A stretch of DNA of 64,000 bases from Nissolia schottii (lineage: Eukaryota; Streptophyta; Magnoliopsida; Fabales; Fabaceae), in assembly GCA_003254905.1 (NCBI GenBank), contig QANU01053167.1:92677-156676 (forward strand). The letters run 5' to 3'. Below the pieces are notes generated by a model, which did no database searches, had not been told where the DNA came from, and saw only the letters and a list, made by a program, of their open reading frames with translations. Made by a program: the position numbers and the translations under genes. Numbering within the stretch: the stretch's first letter is position 1; each line of letters opens with the position of its first letter. This document shows, one piece after another, positions 43,439 through 55,419 of the stretch.

Positions 43439-45930
43439 TTTGCAATTCTCTGCTTTTCGGAGCTGCGATTGGAAATGAAAGAAATGATGATGAGTGAACC
43501 AAAGAAAGAGCACGAAACGGTAAAGGTTTACCTTCAACACGAGGCGAGAGCTGCGTCGTTTCGATGAGAAGAGAAACCCCCCAAACTCCTCCTTCGACTG
43601 CGAAGAGCGGAAGAGAGAGTAAGGTGAAGACTGAGAACAGCGAAGTCAAATCCCTAAATTCCCAAAATGTTTGCGATCTCTTTGCTAATTGAAACGAAAC
43701 GCACCCCGTCTTGCCATTTTATAGCGCACGGCGTAAATGGTTAAGTGTGCAAATACGGATAAATTTTTTTGGCATAACAATTTTTTTTAATGAAAAGGTC
43801 CTGCATTGTTAAGAAAGAATATCAGAGTTTTTAGAGTTTGGTTGAAGGAACAAAAACAAAAAACACAAGTTTCATTAATAATACTTCTGACCCACACACA
43901 ATAGCTGATTTAACAATGTCACCAGCTCCTTTATTATAGAACATTTTAATGAATATACTCAAAAAGGTTTATTCTCTTAAATATACTCAAAGTCCCAAAC
44001 ACTAAAACATAACATAAATCCTAAATATTCAACTTAACATCACACAAAGTTTAACACAAATCATAAATCAAATCATAAATATAATCAACTTAACATAAAT
44101 CTATCACAAATTTTAAATATACTTAAATTAACATAAAGTTAACACAAATCCTGAATATATTTAATTAACACAAACCTAACATAAATTCTAACCCCAAAAT
44201 ATACAAAAATCAATTATGAAAACACACATAAATCATAGATAAAAAAATGACAATAACACAATAACAATCTCTAGACACAATCAATCCAATTTAGTCAAAA
44301 TCAAATAAAAGAAAAAATACAAGAAAATATTAACGGTGGTTCGGTTTGGCAACAGTGGCAGCATAGTGACAGTGGCAGGGGCAAGCAAAGCGGCGATGGC
44401 AGGGACAGTGGCAGAGGCGATGGTGGTTTGTAGTGGTAAGGGCGTGGCTGTGGTGGGTCATGGTGCGGTGGTGGCGATGGGTGGTGGAGAGAGTGGAGAA
44501 GGTATAGAAAATGAGAAAGAAGAGGAGAATCTCGTATTTAAAGACACGATGAGCATTACCGGCAAAAAGCTTATCAAATCCGATAGTAATCTAAAAAATG
44601 AAACGCAACTTTTTGTTTGGGCGAAAAATTTCCTTCTCATTGTTACAAATTCGCCTATAAGAACTAAATCCTAAATCCTACTGCTAAACGATTAAATGAA
44701 CCCTCATTGATAAGAAGAAGTAGGGTCATATTAATAAGCAATTACATGTATCTACGTTGTTTAAAATAGTCAAGGTACACTTTTATCATTATTTTACACA
44801 TAGACTAATAATTATGCAAAACCATATATTATAGTTAAAGAATTATAAATTAACGAATAATGTGTGTACATGTTAATCTTTAAACATGCATCACCGATTT
44901 GAGCGTGCATAATAATTAACTATTAATTCTCATCGTACGATCATTAACTAACTAAATTTATATGATAAACCCTGAATCTATATCGCTAATTAAACCTTAA
45001 AAAGTGAAAACCTATTTTGTATTGGTATATATATACACACACGCGCACACAGAGTGAGTTTTCATATGAATTCGTTAGTTCGATTGATTGTATCATAATC
45101 TTATGTTGTTATGGTCTAATAAAGAAAATAAATAAAAAAATTTAATAAACTCGAACTTCCAAACCCTAAATTTATTTTTAAAAAATAACTATTTACTGAC
45201 AAATATATCTGCTGATAAATAGACTCGTGTTTTTTAAATTATTTAATAATTACCGTTGGATTATGTAGGCGCCACATGGCGCCATATTATTCTGGCGAAT
45301 ATTGCGGCGTATATATTATCGACTTATAACCATGAGCTCCAACATTTACATTGTCAAAAAAGAACTTTATCGACGGATACTGTACTTAAAATCTCCTGGT
45401 ATACGATTTTTTAACAGTGAATTTTGTCTTTATAGATTCTTAATTCGTCCATAACAAAATTAGCAACCAAAATTGTCCTTACAAAATGCAAAAGACAGTC
45501 ACATTAGTCTCTTTGTCAATTATCCAACAATAACAATTGATGTCACACATAATTATGTAATTTTTTTTTACCGAAATTGTCCTTTCAAAATACAAAAAAT
45601 CGGTCACTTTAACCCCTCTGTTATCTATCACGCCAACTATCATTATTAGGAGAAATGACAGAAAGACGAACTTGATTGATTTTTGTTTTTTGTAGGGACA
45701 ATTTTGATCAACAATTTTTGGTATGGACAAAATTAATTAAAGTGAGAATCTACTAAAACAAAATTGAAATTAATTAAAGTTACACATAACCGAGAAAAAA
45801 AATCCCCTATATTTACACATATATCAAACACACCCTAACGAAAATATACAATTCTATTTTATTTATTCAAATCAAGTTAATACCAACTTAAGTGTGACAA
45901 TGTAGGTCCCAGAACTTGTCTTTTCGTCTT
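43439..45930. other. Intergenic, AT-rich, no supported gene
   Basis: The first about 250 bp are the promoter and leader side of the otubain gene. From about 43980 to 44220 there are loose repeats of AACATAAATC/AACACAAATC. A Gly/Ala-rich open frame at 44336-44674 has no recognised domain and looks like GC-rich repeat sequence. Confidence 0.45.
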
Positions 45931-46930
45931 AGGGGGCGTGTGATTCACAGAATCAGCAAACATTCTCAAGAATAACGTTATTGGAAATGTTATTCCTAGA
46001 AATGACTTTCTCATAAATGACTTTTAAGTGTGTTTGGTTCATTCATTAAATTCTTGAGAATCTTGCAAAATATACCTAGGAATGAATTATTCATACGTTT
46101 GATTGACACTAATACTTTCAAAAATATTTTTTGTTTTACAAAAATACCCCTAACAAATAAAAAAAATTGATCATTACACACATCAAACTTATATTTAAAT
46201 ATAATTTACATATAATTAATAGTTATTTTCTCAACTCTAAAAAATATTATTATTAGTATTAGCTATTTATTAATATTAATTAACTATTTAGAAATATTGT
46301 TATTAATTATTTAATATTAATTATTATTTATTATTTAAAGTTAATTAATATTAATTATTTATTATTACTAATACTATTATTAATTATTTAATAATTATTA
46401 TTAATTATTGTTATTATTATTAACTAATTATTTAATAATAATCATTAATTATTTTTCTTATTATTATTTAATACTAATTATTTTATCAACTCCCGTAAAA
46501 TTATTATTTATTATTATTAATTTAACGTTAATAAATGTCATTATTTATTATTATTAATAATTTTTTATTAATATTATTACTAATATTTATTGTTATCTTT
46601 ATTATTAATTATTATTATTAGTTATTTTCTCAACTTCTAAAAATATTATTATTATTATTATTATTATTATTATGGAAGAGTAAAATTGAATTTTTTATTT
46701 TAAATGAGGATAAATTTGCCTATTTGTATTTTTAGAAACATTCATTTCTCATGGGAATGTTGGAATCCCATGGGAGATGGTGGGATTAAAAATGGGGAAA
46801 AGTGAGTGCTTTTTTATTCTTGAGAATATAACTTTCTCGGGAATGTATTTTCATAACGTAGGAATGTGTCATTCCCAAACTCAGATTCCCGAGAATGCTG
46901 ACAGATTTTGCGAACTACACAACTCCTTTA
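45931..46930. mobile_element. Possible non-autonomous element with AT-rich core
   Basis: The left flank (TCAGCAAACATTCTCAAGAA, about 45953) and the reverse of the right flank (TCTGTCAGCATTCTCGGGAA, about 46888-46907) form imperfect inverted repeats. Between them lies a core of TTA/ATT repeats (about 46200-46680). Target-site duplication was not confirmed. Confidence 0.45.
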
Positions 46931-47335
46931 GTGTGTGTTTGACAAAGAAAATAAATTGAGAGGAAAGAAAATGGGTGAAAAAAATTTAAGTGGATTCTAT
47001 TTTCCATAAGTGAATTTGGATGAAACGAAGATGAAAGGAAAGAAAATAGAAAGACAATGATGCTAAATGACAATTTCACCTCTGTATTATTATAAAAAAT
47101 TATTCCGATTACAAACTAATAAGGATAATGTTAAAAATACCACCAAAAATCTTCTTTACCTTCCATTTTTCACCCACTTGTGAAAGAAAAAAAAAATGAT
47201 GGACCCTACGTATTTTTTTTTACAGTATTCATTATTTTCTTCCACTTTACTTTTATATTTGAACAAAGGAAGAAAATTAATTTCCTTCTCATTTCTTTCA
47301 TTTTCTTCTCAATCAAACTAGCCCTTAAAGAAGTT
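46929..47335. mobile_element. MITE-like inverted-repeat element
   Basis: The left end TTTAGTGTGTGTTTGAC... GAGAGGAAAGAAAATG and the reverse complement of the right end TTAAGGGCTAGTTTGATTGA... GAAAATGAAAG form imperfect terminal inverted repeats about 40 bp long, roughly 400 bp apart. There is no coding capacity. The family (PIF/Harbinger-like or hAT) cannot be settled by eye. Confidence 0.5.
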
Positions 47336-48750
47336 AATTAGACTGCAGACTTCTTGACCAAGATTGGTGACTTAAGTATTTCGGAGAACCCCATGACTTG
47401 GATGAAGTTCATTCTATGTGCTGATCTTGCAAAAACTGTGCATCTGTGATAAGTGTGACAATATATGTCAAACAATAATAATCACAAATTGAAAAATTAA
47501 CATAGGTAAAAAAAAAATCAACGATTTTGTGATTTTTTTTATTTAGTCCATTAATTTATCTTTTATGCTCCTCTCATAAATCTTTGTCAATAAATGGTAC
47601 AAGAATTAGTTACGAGTTAATTAACTCACCTATATGTAATTAATTTACGGCTTAAATATGTTTCAGATCAAATATCTAAATTTGGTCATAATACTGGTTT
47701 ATTTTGCATATGGGTGCAGTTAGTTTGTGCTCAACTTGTGCCTTTGTGTTTGGCCGTATTACTAACCTTTGAGCTTTAGTTAAGACTTTGTGTCCAACTT
47801 TATCCCAATACTCTTTAGTTAAGGCTCTGTGTTTGACTTTGCTCTTAGTATTTGTCTATTCAAAGCTATCACGGAAAGAAAAGCATATCATGTTTTGAGT
47901 CTCAGATATTATTGTGATTTTAAGTGTGAATATAAAAGTTTATATTAATTAAAAATTAACAAAGTAAAAAAATATATATTTTAAAAATTATATATTCAAT
48001 ATTTTAAATTTTTTTTATTAAAATGTAATATTATATGTCACCCCATTTTTTATGCTTCTCCCTTAACTTATTAAATTAAATATTCCAAAATTTTGGTTCT
48101 CTTGGCTATTACCCAACAATGTCAAATTCAAATCATGGAAGAATCTCCCCTAAGATGCTCTATGTACATGATATACCATGTAGATTAACATAAATAAAGT
48201 TGGTCACACAGAAAGGATGATGGCATAGTGCCCAAAAGCACAAAAGGCCAATTCCAAATCAGCAACCAAGAAGATAAAAAATTGATGATTATATGATGTG
48301 GCAAGCTTTGGGTGGTGCTTAATGGATAAGCCACTTTAATAAGTTGCCTAATTCTCATTCTAAAAGATAAAACTTAAATTTCGATACATATATTACAAAG
48401 ATTTTAAAAATTAAATCATTTTAGACTTGATTGGCGTGGTGATAGTTCATATTATCCTTTAATCATGAATTTGGGGTTTGATCCTCTTATATAAGAAAAG
48501 AAAAATATTTTGTGACTGCCAATTTACCACTTCGTATGAGTTTACTGACTACGAGAAAATTAGTTGCTGTTACCAGTGGTGAACACCCTGGATGCAACCA
48601 AAAAAACTTGAGACACACACAGCCAACCATAAATTACACACACAATTGCCATGAGAATTATTTTTAACCTTTTTTTTTTAAATATTTTTACAAGATGAAA
48701 ATGTACGTATGAGAGGATGAAGGGTGAAGATTTACACAAGTTTCACGTAA
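47336..48750. other. Intergenic DNA
   Basis: AT-rich. No gene or element recognised on either strand. Confidence 0.5.
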
Positions 48751-49027
48751 ATAATTTATTAATTTTGCTACATGTACACCACAATTTGATACACCATACA
48801 TACACCTATATTAATACACGGTGGACCCCATAAAATAACCACCCAGCGTGAACACATTCTCACTCTCACTCACGCGCTCGTCACAACACGCGAAACTCAA
48901 ATATTCGCGCTACCCACTTTCTTTCGAGAAAATAGGATTGGAAACCGTTTGTTTTCTCATTTCATCACTTCTGCAAACTCATCCTTCTCTTTTCTCTCTT
49001 CACTCTCATCTCTCGTCGCTCTCCATC

Positions 49028-49087
49028 ATGCTCTCTACACAAGTTTTATCAAATGCAAACGAAGATCACACACCAAAACCAACACTG
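49028..49087 (+). other. Possible first exon of the gene carried by E3
   Basis: A short open segment (MLSTQVLSNANEDH...) ends at CACTG|GTGAGT, a good splice donor. The intron it would open holds the TTTGTGCA array and ends at TTGCTGTAG, just before the ATG at 50105. Coding status is uncertain. Confidence 0.35.
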
Positions 49088-49249
49088 GTGAGTACTTGAA
49101 ATGAGTTCACTCTTTAGTTTTTGTACTGTTGGATTAGGGTTCGTTCGTCGATTTGTTATCTGTCTATCTTTCTTCGAGTTTTATTCTACTGTATTTGATT
49201 TAATATCGATTTCAGAACAGTTTTTGTTTTTCAAAAGCGTTAATGAGTC

Positions 49250-50065
49250 ATTTGTGTATAAAGTTTGTGCACAGATATGTATAATGTTTGTGCATTGTGG
49301 TTACTAAAGTTTGTGCACTCTATATATGAGTTTCGTGCATTCCACGTTTGGATTATTTTGGGTTCTTACATCATAAAATTTGTGCATCTTTGTGTGTAAT
49401 GTCTGTGCATTGTATTTGGCAAAATTTGTGCATCTTACAGTGTAATGTTTGTGCATAAGTTTGCCATTTAAAGCGGTTGTAATGTAATATTTGTGTCTCT
49501 GTCTTGTAATGTTTGTGCACTTTTACTCGTATAGTTAATGCAATCCTTTTTATTAAAATATAAAGTTTGTGCATTCTAACATGTAATATTTGTGCATGAG
49601 TTTGACATTTAAAGCGATTGCTGCAATGTTTGTGCATCTGTCTTGTAATGTTTGTGCATCTTTACTTGTATAGTTCATACAATCTTTTTTATTAAACTCT
49701 AAAGTTTGTGCATCTCAACAGTTAAAGTTTGTGCACTTTCATTTGTAATGCTTGTGCATCATTCATGTAATGTTTGTGCAACTTTCATGTAATGTTTGTG
49801 CATTTGTCTTATATTGTTTGTGCATCCTTCATGTAATGCCTGTGCATCTTTCATGTATTGTTTGTCACTCTTTTTTATTCGAAGCTTTTGAATTATATGT
49901 GATGTTTGTGCATCTGCAATCAGTGTAAAGTATGTGCACATCATTTTGTTATGTTTGTGCAATGTAACAAATAAAGTTTGTGCACACTTCCTCAACAAGA
50001 ATACATTCAGATAAAGATTGTGCATTTGTTTAGATAAAGTTTGTGCATTCTATGCTATAAAGTTT
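49250..50065 (+). repeat. TTTGTGCA motif array (left, in E3)
   Basis: More than 25 copies of TTTGTGCA, usually as TAATGTTTGTGCAT or AAAGTTTGTGCA, lie all on the same strand with irregular spacing of roughly 15-50 bp. Irregular spacing and variable linkers distinguish it from a simple satellite. Confidence 0.95.
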
Positions 50066-50104
50066 GTGTATTATAATTAGTGACCATTGTTCATTGCTGT
50101 AGAC

Positions 50105-50894
50105 ATGGCTCCTCCAAGATCTGACAAGGGGAATGGTATTGCTAAAGACACTGGCAAAAAGGCTGCACACAAGCAAGCACCAGTGCCATCTTTGGCATTA
50201 ATTGACAGCACCTGCGTTGACAACGAAATCGGAAAGGTAATACACAACCAAACTTTATCCATATATTCCCTTTAAGTGTGAGTAGCAGTGTTGACAAACA
50301 AACATTGTTTTAATTTGTGTAGTGCAAAATCGAAACACATTGCTCAACCAAGCAATTGCGAAGGTCTGCCTAACATTGACCAGCTATCAGCTGGAAGATG
50401 TTGTGTCAATGGGTTTTGGCCCATTGCTAGAGATAGAGGATGGTCAAGTAGACCACCCTTTAATGCTAGCATTGGCCAACTCATATGACCTTAACGGTCA
50501 TTTTCTTAACACTCCATCCGGGAGGGTGGATGTTAAGACCGAACGCATAGGCATTATGCTAGGGTTGCCATATTTAGGTAATTTCTATGCACAAACTTTA
50601 TCTTATCTAATTACGTTATTTTAAAAAAAAAAAATATATATATATATATATATACACTAATGTTGACCCTGTTTCCATTCTGTTTGTGCAGGTGACCGAT
50701 TCACCCCTCGCACTCACGACGCTGAGGCAGGACCTTCCACGGCATATCAAGATCTTTTCACGATTCTCGAGACTGCTTGGGAGGCCGAGGAGGACGATGA
50801 CTCGCCGGTCCCAGGTTCCCCAGCGGATGCGGCAGAGGACTCAGAGGAGGAGGTCCCTCATGGACATGGACTCAGAGGAGGAGGAAGAGGATAA
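50105..50894 (+). pseudogene. Gene-like segment in E3, plant mobile-domain/ULP-associated type
   Basis: Three probable exons: 50105-50236 (MAPPRSDKG...DNEIGK), about 50323-50576 and 50692-50894. The middle block reads SYQLEDVVSMGFGPLLEIED...HPLMLALANSYD, then TERIGIMLGLPYLG. That matches the pattern of plant mobile-domain-like segments found in front of ULP-type (C48) protease genes and in transposons. The last exon is highly acidic (AWEAEEDDDSPVPG, EDSEEEV) and ends in GGRG. The junction from exon 1 to the middle block is not in frame with the best acceptor (TTTGTGTAG at 50322); a later acceptor (GCGAAG) would restore it. No protease catalytic domain is present. It is either a captured, truncated gene or a decayed element gene. 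Confidence 0.5.
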
Positions 50895-50987
50895 AGACCC
50901 AGTCGAGGACCCAAAAGACGACTCAGAGGAGTAGTGGCGGAGTAGGAGCATATTTTGTACTGTCTCCCGTTATATTTTGTACGGGCT

Positions 50988-51155
50988 CAATGAATAGTAC
51001 TTCATCGGTCCCTAGTTTTACAGTTTGCAATTCCTTTTTGTATCATGTTATATGTATCTTAAACTATTAAATCAATGGATAGTACTCCATCAATCCCTAG
51101 TTTTACAGTTTGCAATTCCTTTTTGTATCATGTTATATGTATCTTAAACTATTGA
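50988..51155 (+). repeat. Tandem duplication of about 85 bp
   Basis: Two adjacent copies share GGATAGTACT.CATC..TCCC-like starts, then TAGTTTTACAGTTTGCAATT and CATGTTATATGTATCTTAAA. The second copy is nearly identical over its last about 60 bp. It lies just downstream of the captured gene segment. Confidence 0.85.
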
Positions 51156-51510
51156 ACAATCTATGTAAATTATTGCCAACTTATATGTGATTGACCACTA
51201 GTTGTTGCATTATTTTATCATTGCTTGCTTATTCTCTTGATTATCATTTAACTCGTTTGATGATCGTTACGTCGTAAGGCTCTATCGATTTTATTATATG
51301 TTTTTGTACCCGCGTGGCTCCTAATTTCATGATAACAATAACCAGCTAAGAAAATTTTAAATTGGTCCATATTTTTGGGTGAAAAGTTATTTTCAATAAT
51401 AATTAAGGACTATAAGTAGTACCACCAAGAAGATAACAACCTACTAAGCACGGTTTACGACCTAAGAGTAAACCCGGTAGCTTCCCCGAGTTTCAACGAG
51501 AGTGTAGAAA

Positions 51511-51530
51511 GCTTCCCGGCAACGACGCCA
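51511..51530 (-). other. Primer-binding site of a gypsy-type retroelement
   Basis: On the minus strand TGGCGTCGTTGCCGGGAAGC follows 4 bp after the end of the minus-oriented LTR. It matches the classic tRNA-Asp-type primer site (TGGCGCCGTTGCCGGGG) of Athila/Tat-like Ty3-gypsy elements, with small differences. Confidence 0.75.
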
Positions 51531-51534
51531 TTTT

Positions 51535-51561
51535 TGTTGAAAACTTTCTACACCCTCGTTG

Positions 51562-51603
<42 letters not shown>

Positions 51604-52515
51604 TACTTTACTGCTTTCAAATCCTCGAGGGATTCAATTGTAGTTTAGTCGGGTATAGTCGTATCCACAGGGAGTTGAATAAAGTCATTCTTGAGTTCTA
51701 TTAATTAAGCAATAAGGTGATGGAATTGTAGAGTGATTTTTGTAACTAAACAAATAGACAAAGATAAATGGGCAACAAATCAGAAGCATACCAGGAAGCT
51801 TGTTGGGAATTGAATCATATTATAGGTTCATATATCCATTTACTCAGTGCACATGAATTATCACTTCTTTGAATTCTCGCCACCAGTTCTTATCTTGTTC
51901 ATCTCTTTCAAGCATGAAAAGATCACTTAGTCCCTTTGCTATTTTGTCAATTTCTTGCACAAACTAACAAAGCAACTGACATTATTGCGGATGTTAAAAC
52001 GACTAATGATCTTAACTCTATCTCTAGCAATTAAGAACATTAGATGAGTTGATTTAGTTCCAACCTTCGTGATGCAGTTCTCAATCGCAATAATTCGATT
52101 TTAGATGAGGTGGTAGGTAGTTAAGCTAAAATAAGCATTAAGTGTAAAATCAATTCATGTAAATCAGAGAATTTGATAGATTCATTCATGTAAAAGTCAT
52201 ATGGATACAAGCATACTATAATATTCATCAAAATCCCAACAATGAGAGGATTATAAACCATCTTACAAGAGGAAATCAAAGGAGCAAAGTGATGGACGCT
52301 CACCATGACCCATTCTCATGCCGTCATGACAAGGACCGTCATGCTCTTCAATCACTCTTGACTCCTTCTCTAGCCTCCTCTTTGTTGCTAAACTACACTA
52401 AGATTCAGGCTCTAAGTGTGTAATGTGAAGTATGTAAAGTGATGTCTTCTATGCTGAAATGCAGGGCCCTATTTATAGGGAAATTCTACAAGGGCCGCTG
52501 AGCGTCCTTAGGGCG
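51535..52515 (-). mobile_element. Truncated gypsy LTR, minus orientation
   Basis: Homologous in reverse to 53440-54388. Shared landmarks include GGATACGACTATACCCGACTATA-like sequence, the CCTATAAATAGGGCC promoter and ACTTCACAT.ACACTTAGAGC. Its end (TGTTGAAAAC on the plus strand) is followed on the left by the primer-binding site. About 450 bp of its outer end are missing at about 52515. A (TA)n microsatellite at 51556-51601 lies inside it. Confidence 0.8.
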
Positions 52516-52997
52516 CTGTTGATTAGAAATTATTTGAATATCCAGAAAAACCAATTTTCTTTGTAACCTGGCCACATTACAACCCTTGAAAGTCCTTATG
52601 TGATCCTTGAATGAACATACAATTTGAATTGATTATGAGACAGGCAACAAAATTGATTTGTTGTGATTCAATGGTGATATTGAGAGAAACATTTACCTTA
52701 AACTGGTCTCACTGACCATTGAATGAATATTTGAAATTTCCTTGATTCAAAAGACATAGAATAGTGTGAATTGTCAAGGTATTCATGGTGAGGATGCATT
52801 TAATTATTGTTAATATTATTCTATAGTGTATCACAAGTCCTGATTGGTTTGAAACTTGGAATGTATGAATCAATTCAGTGAACCATAACAATTGATTGTT
52901 CTTGAGCATCCTTCTTATTGTAAAAGTATTGTACATAACTTTTTGATGATTAGTACCTCTTGTTTTAGGACAAACAAGGTCTTAAGTTAGGGGGAGT
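52516..52997 (+). mobile_element. 3' internal tail and polypurine tract of a gypsy element
   Basis: No coding frame. It ends in TTAGGGGGAGT (52987-52997), a polypurine tract directly before the right LTR, as expected for the 3' end of a plus-oriented element. Confidence 0.65.
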
Positions 52998-54388
52998 TGT
53001 TAAGTGTCATATTTTGGTATTTTTATAGGTTAAAATGACACCTATCTGCTCTGCTCTCTATGAATTATCTAACAAATTTCCCCACTTTTATAAGAAATTA
53101 GCATAATTTAAAGATGGATACAAATATTATAAAGGAATGCATTTCAAAGAAAAATTACACAGGATGAAAGAAAAGAGCAAAAGAGTGGAGAAGCAGAGAA
53201 AAACTAAAGAAGCAAAAAGACTTCAGACCGCTCAGCGGTACCCTACTTTAGGGTGAAGTAACTTAGGCACGAAGCCACCTCTGCTGCCACCCTCCTACCG
53301 CCCTGCCACCGCTCAGCGCTCTGCAAGCCGTTCAGCGGCTTTGACAAAGATAATGTCAGGTTTGCATGTCAGAACTGACATAACTTCATGGAGAAGCAAC
53401 CTTCACTAAGCTAAACATCTTAGCGGTTCTTTGAGACCGCTCAATGGCCCCTGAAGAATTTCCCTATAAATAGGGCCCTGCATTTTAGCATAGAAGACGT
53501 CACTTCACATACTTCACATTACACACTTAGAGCCCGGATCTTAGTGTATTTTAGCAACAAAGAGGAGGCTAGAGAAGGAGCCAAGAGTGATCGAAGAGCA
53601 CGACGGTCCTTGTCATGACGACGTGAGAACGGGTCATGGTGAGCGTCTATCACCTTGCGCCTTTGATTTCCTCTTGTAAGATGGGTTTATAATCCTCTTG
53701 TTGTTGGGATTTTGATGAATATTATAGTATGATTGTATCCATATGACTTTTGCATGAATGAATCTGTCAAATTCTCTGATTTACATGAATTGATTTTACA
53801 CTTAGTGCTTATTTTAGCTTAACTACCTAAAACCTGATCTAAAATCGGATTGTTGCGAGTGAGAACTGCATCACTAAGGTTGGAACTAAATCAACTCATC
53901 TGATGTTCTTAATTGCTAGAGATAGAGTTAAGATCATTAGTCGTTTTAACATTCGCAATAATGACAGTTGCTTTGTTAGTTTGTGTAAGAGATTGACAAA
54001 ATAACAAAGGGATTGAGTGATCTTTTCATGCTTGAAAGAGATGAGCAAGATAAGAACTGGTGGCAAAAAATCAAAGAAGTGATAATTCATGTGCACTGAG
54101 TAAATGGATATATGAACCTATAATATGATTCAATTCCTAACAAGCTTCCTGATCTGCTTCTGATTTGTTGCCCGTTTGTCTTTTGTCTTTTTGCTTAGTT
54201 ACAAAAATCACTCTAAAATTACATCACCTTATTGCTTAATTAATAGAACTCAAGAATGATTTTATTCAATTCCCTGTGGATACGACTATACCCGACTATA
54301 CTGCAATTGAATCCCTCGAGGATTTGAAAGCTGTAACGTGTGTGTGTGTGTGTGTATAAAACGACGAGAGTGTAGAAAGCTTTCAACA
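52998..54388 (+). mobile_element. Gypsy LTR, plus orientation (1.39 kb)
   Basis: Starts TGTTAAGTGTCATATTTTGG right after a polypurine tract and ends TTCAACA, so it has the standard TG...CA termini. A TATAAATAGGGCC promoter motif lies near 53463-53476. A (GT)n run near 54340 replaces the (TA)n of the left copy. It is the reverse-oriented partner of 51535-52515. Confidence 0.82.
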
Positions 54389-54474
54389 GTAGGGTGTTAC
54401 ACAACCATATAAAGATTATGCATATGTCAGATTCTGCAAAATACTCAATTATAAGTTAAGCCTTATGCATACCT

Positions 54475-54765
54475 ATAAAGTTTGTGCATGAGAATATATA
54501 AAGTTTGTGTACACATGTTTGTAATGTATGTGAATTAATAGTAATAAATTTTGTGTACACATGTTTGTAATGTATGTAAAATATCTATGTTAAACTTATA
54601 ATGTTTGTGCATGTTTCTGAGTAAAGTTTGTGCACTAAAATGAATAAAGTTTGTGCTTTGCTAGATAAGATGTTTGAGTAAAGTCACTATGTTAAGCTTC
54701 TAATGTTTGTGCACTCACACGCAAAAAGTTTGTGTAATATCGCGTATAATGTTTGTGCACCTAAT
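54475..54765 (+). repeat. TTTGTGCA motif array (right, in E3)
   Basis: About ten copies of AA(A/T)GTTTGTG(C/T), same strand and same motif as the left array, now separated from it by the captured gene and the retroelement. Confidence 0.9.
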
Positions 54766-55203
54766 TAATTATATTTGAATGTGTAATAGATCGTGATTTC
54801 ACACACACTCCACAAACAATGAATCAAACAACACGAAAATTTACCACGTTCTCTGGCATTTGAACGATCACCAAGAATGGATCCATGTCAAGCTCTCTAT
54901 GTTGCTAATGCTCTCTGCACAAACTCACTCACGATTCTGGTGGTTGTGGTGGTGAGATGTGGTGGGATAGAGATTGTGGTGTGGTGGTTATGAGCAGGGT
55001 AATGACGAATTCTGAAATCAGGGTTTGAAAATTTGTTTGAGATAGCATCGAATTGCGTAACAAAATCGCGTGGGAGTGTGTGATATTCTAAATAAAGAAA
55101 GTTTACTGTAGACCGTATAATTGTCATTAATTACCTATAATTCGGTAGTATATATACGGGTGTATTAGTTTAGGGTGTACACAAAACATTTTCCATAATT
55201 TAT

Positions 55204-55419
55204 ATGTGAATAATGTTACACAATCGTAATAATGTAATAAAGTTTTTTTTACCAAAATATGATGGAAGTCGGATGAAATGAAGTGAATTCACTTATTTAT
55301 TTAATAATTAATAATTCATTTATTTATTTAATAATTAATAATATGATCACATTATTTTAGAAATCATATTTTGACAAAAATTCTAATTATTTACATGCAC
55401 CTAAGAGAATCTTTAAAAA
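55204..55419. repeat. Short duplicated AT-rich segment
   Basis: A short direct repeat (ATTTATTTAATAATTAATAAT at about 55292-55341) in AT-rich DNA. No gene. Confidence 0.5.

Larger units (their letters stand above)
48760..55194 (+). mobile_element. MULE-like TIR element E3 (6.4 kb) with captured gene and nested retroelement
   Basis: The left end (TTTTGCTACATGTACACCAC...) and reverse of the right end (AAAATGTTTTGTGTACACCC...) are inverted repeats of the E family. The 9 bp ATAATTTAT flanks both sides (48751-48759 and 55195-55203). Subterminal arms match E1 in the same orientation (CTCTCACTCACGCGC near 48862; ATAATTGTCATTAATT near 55117). Inside are two arrays of AA(A/T)GTTTGTGCA, a gene-like segment (50105-50894) and a rearranged gypsy retroelement (51511-54388). 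No transposase was found. Confidence 0.85.

Noticed and set aside
44336..44674. 112-codon Gly/Ala/Val-rich open frame
   Set aside because: No recognised domain, biased GGC/GTG composition and no splice or promoter context; likely chance in a GC-rich patch.
49250..50065. CRISPR-like array of TTTGTGCA repeats
   Set aside because: This is plant nuclear DNA. The repeat is only 8-13 bp, spacing is irregular and it lies inside a TIR transposon.
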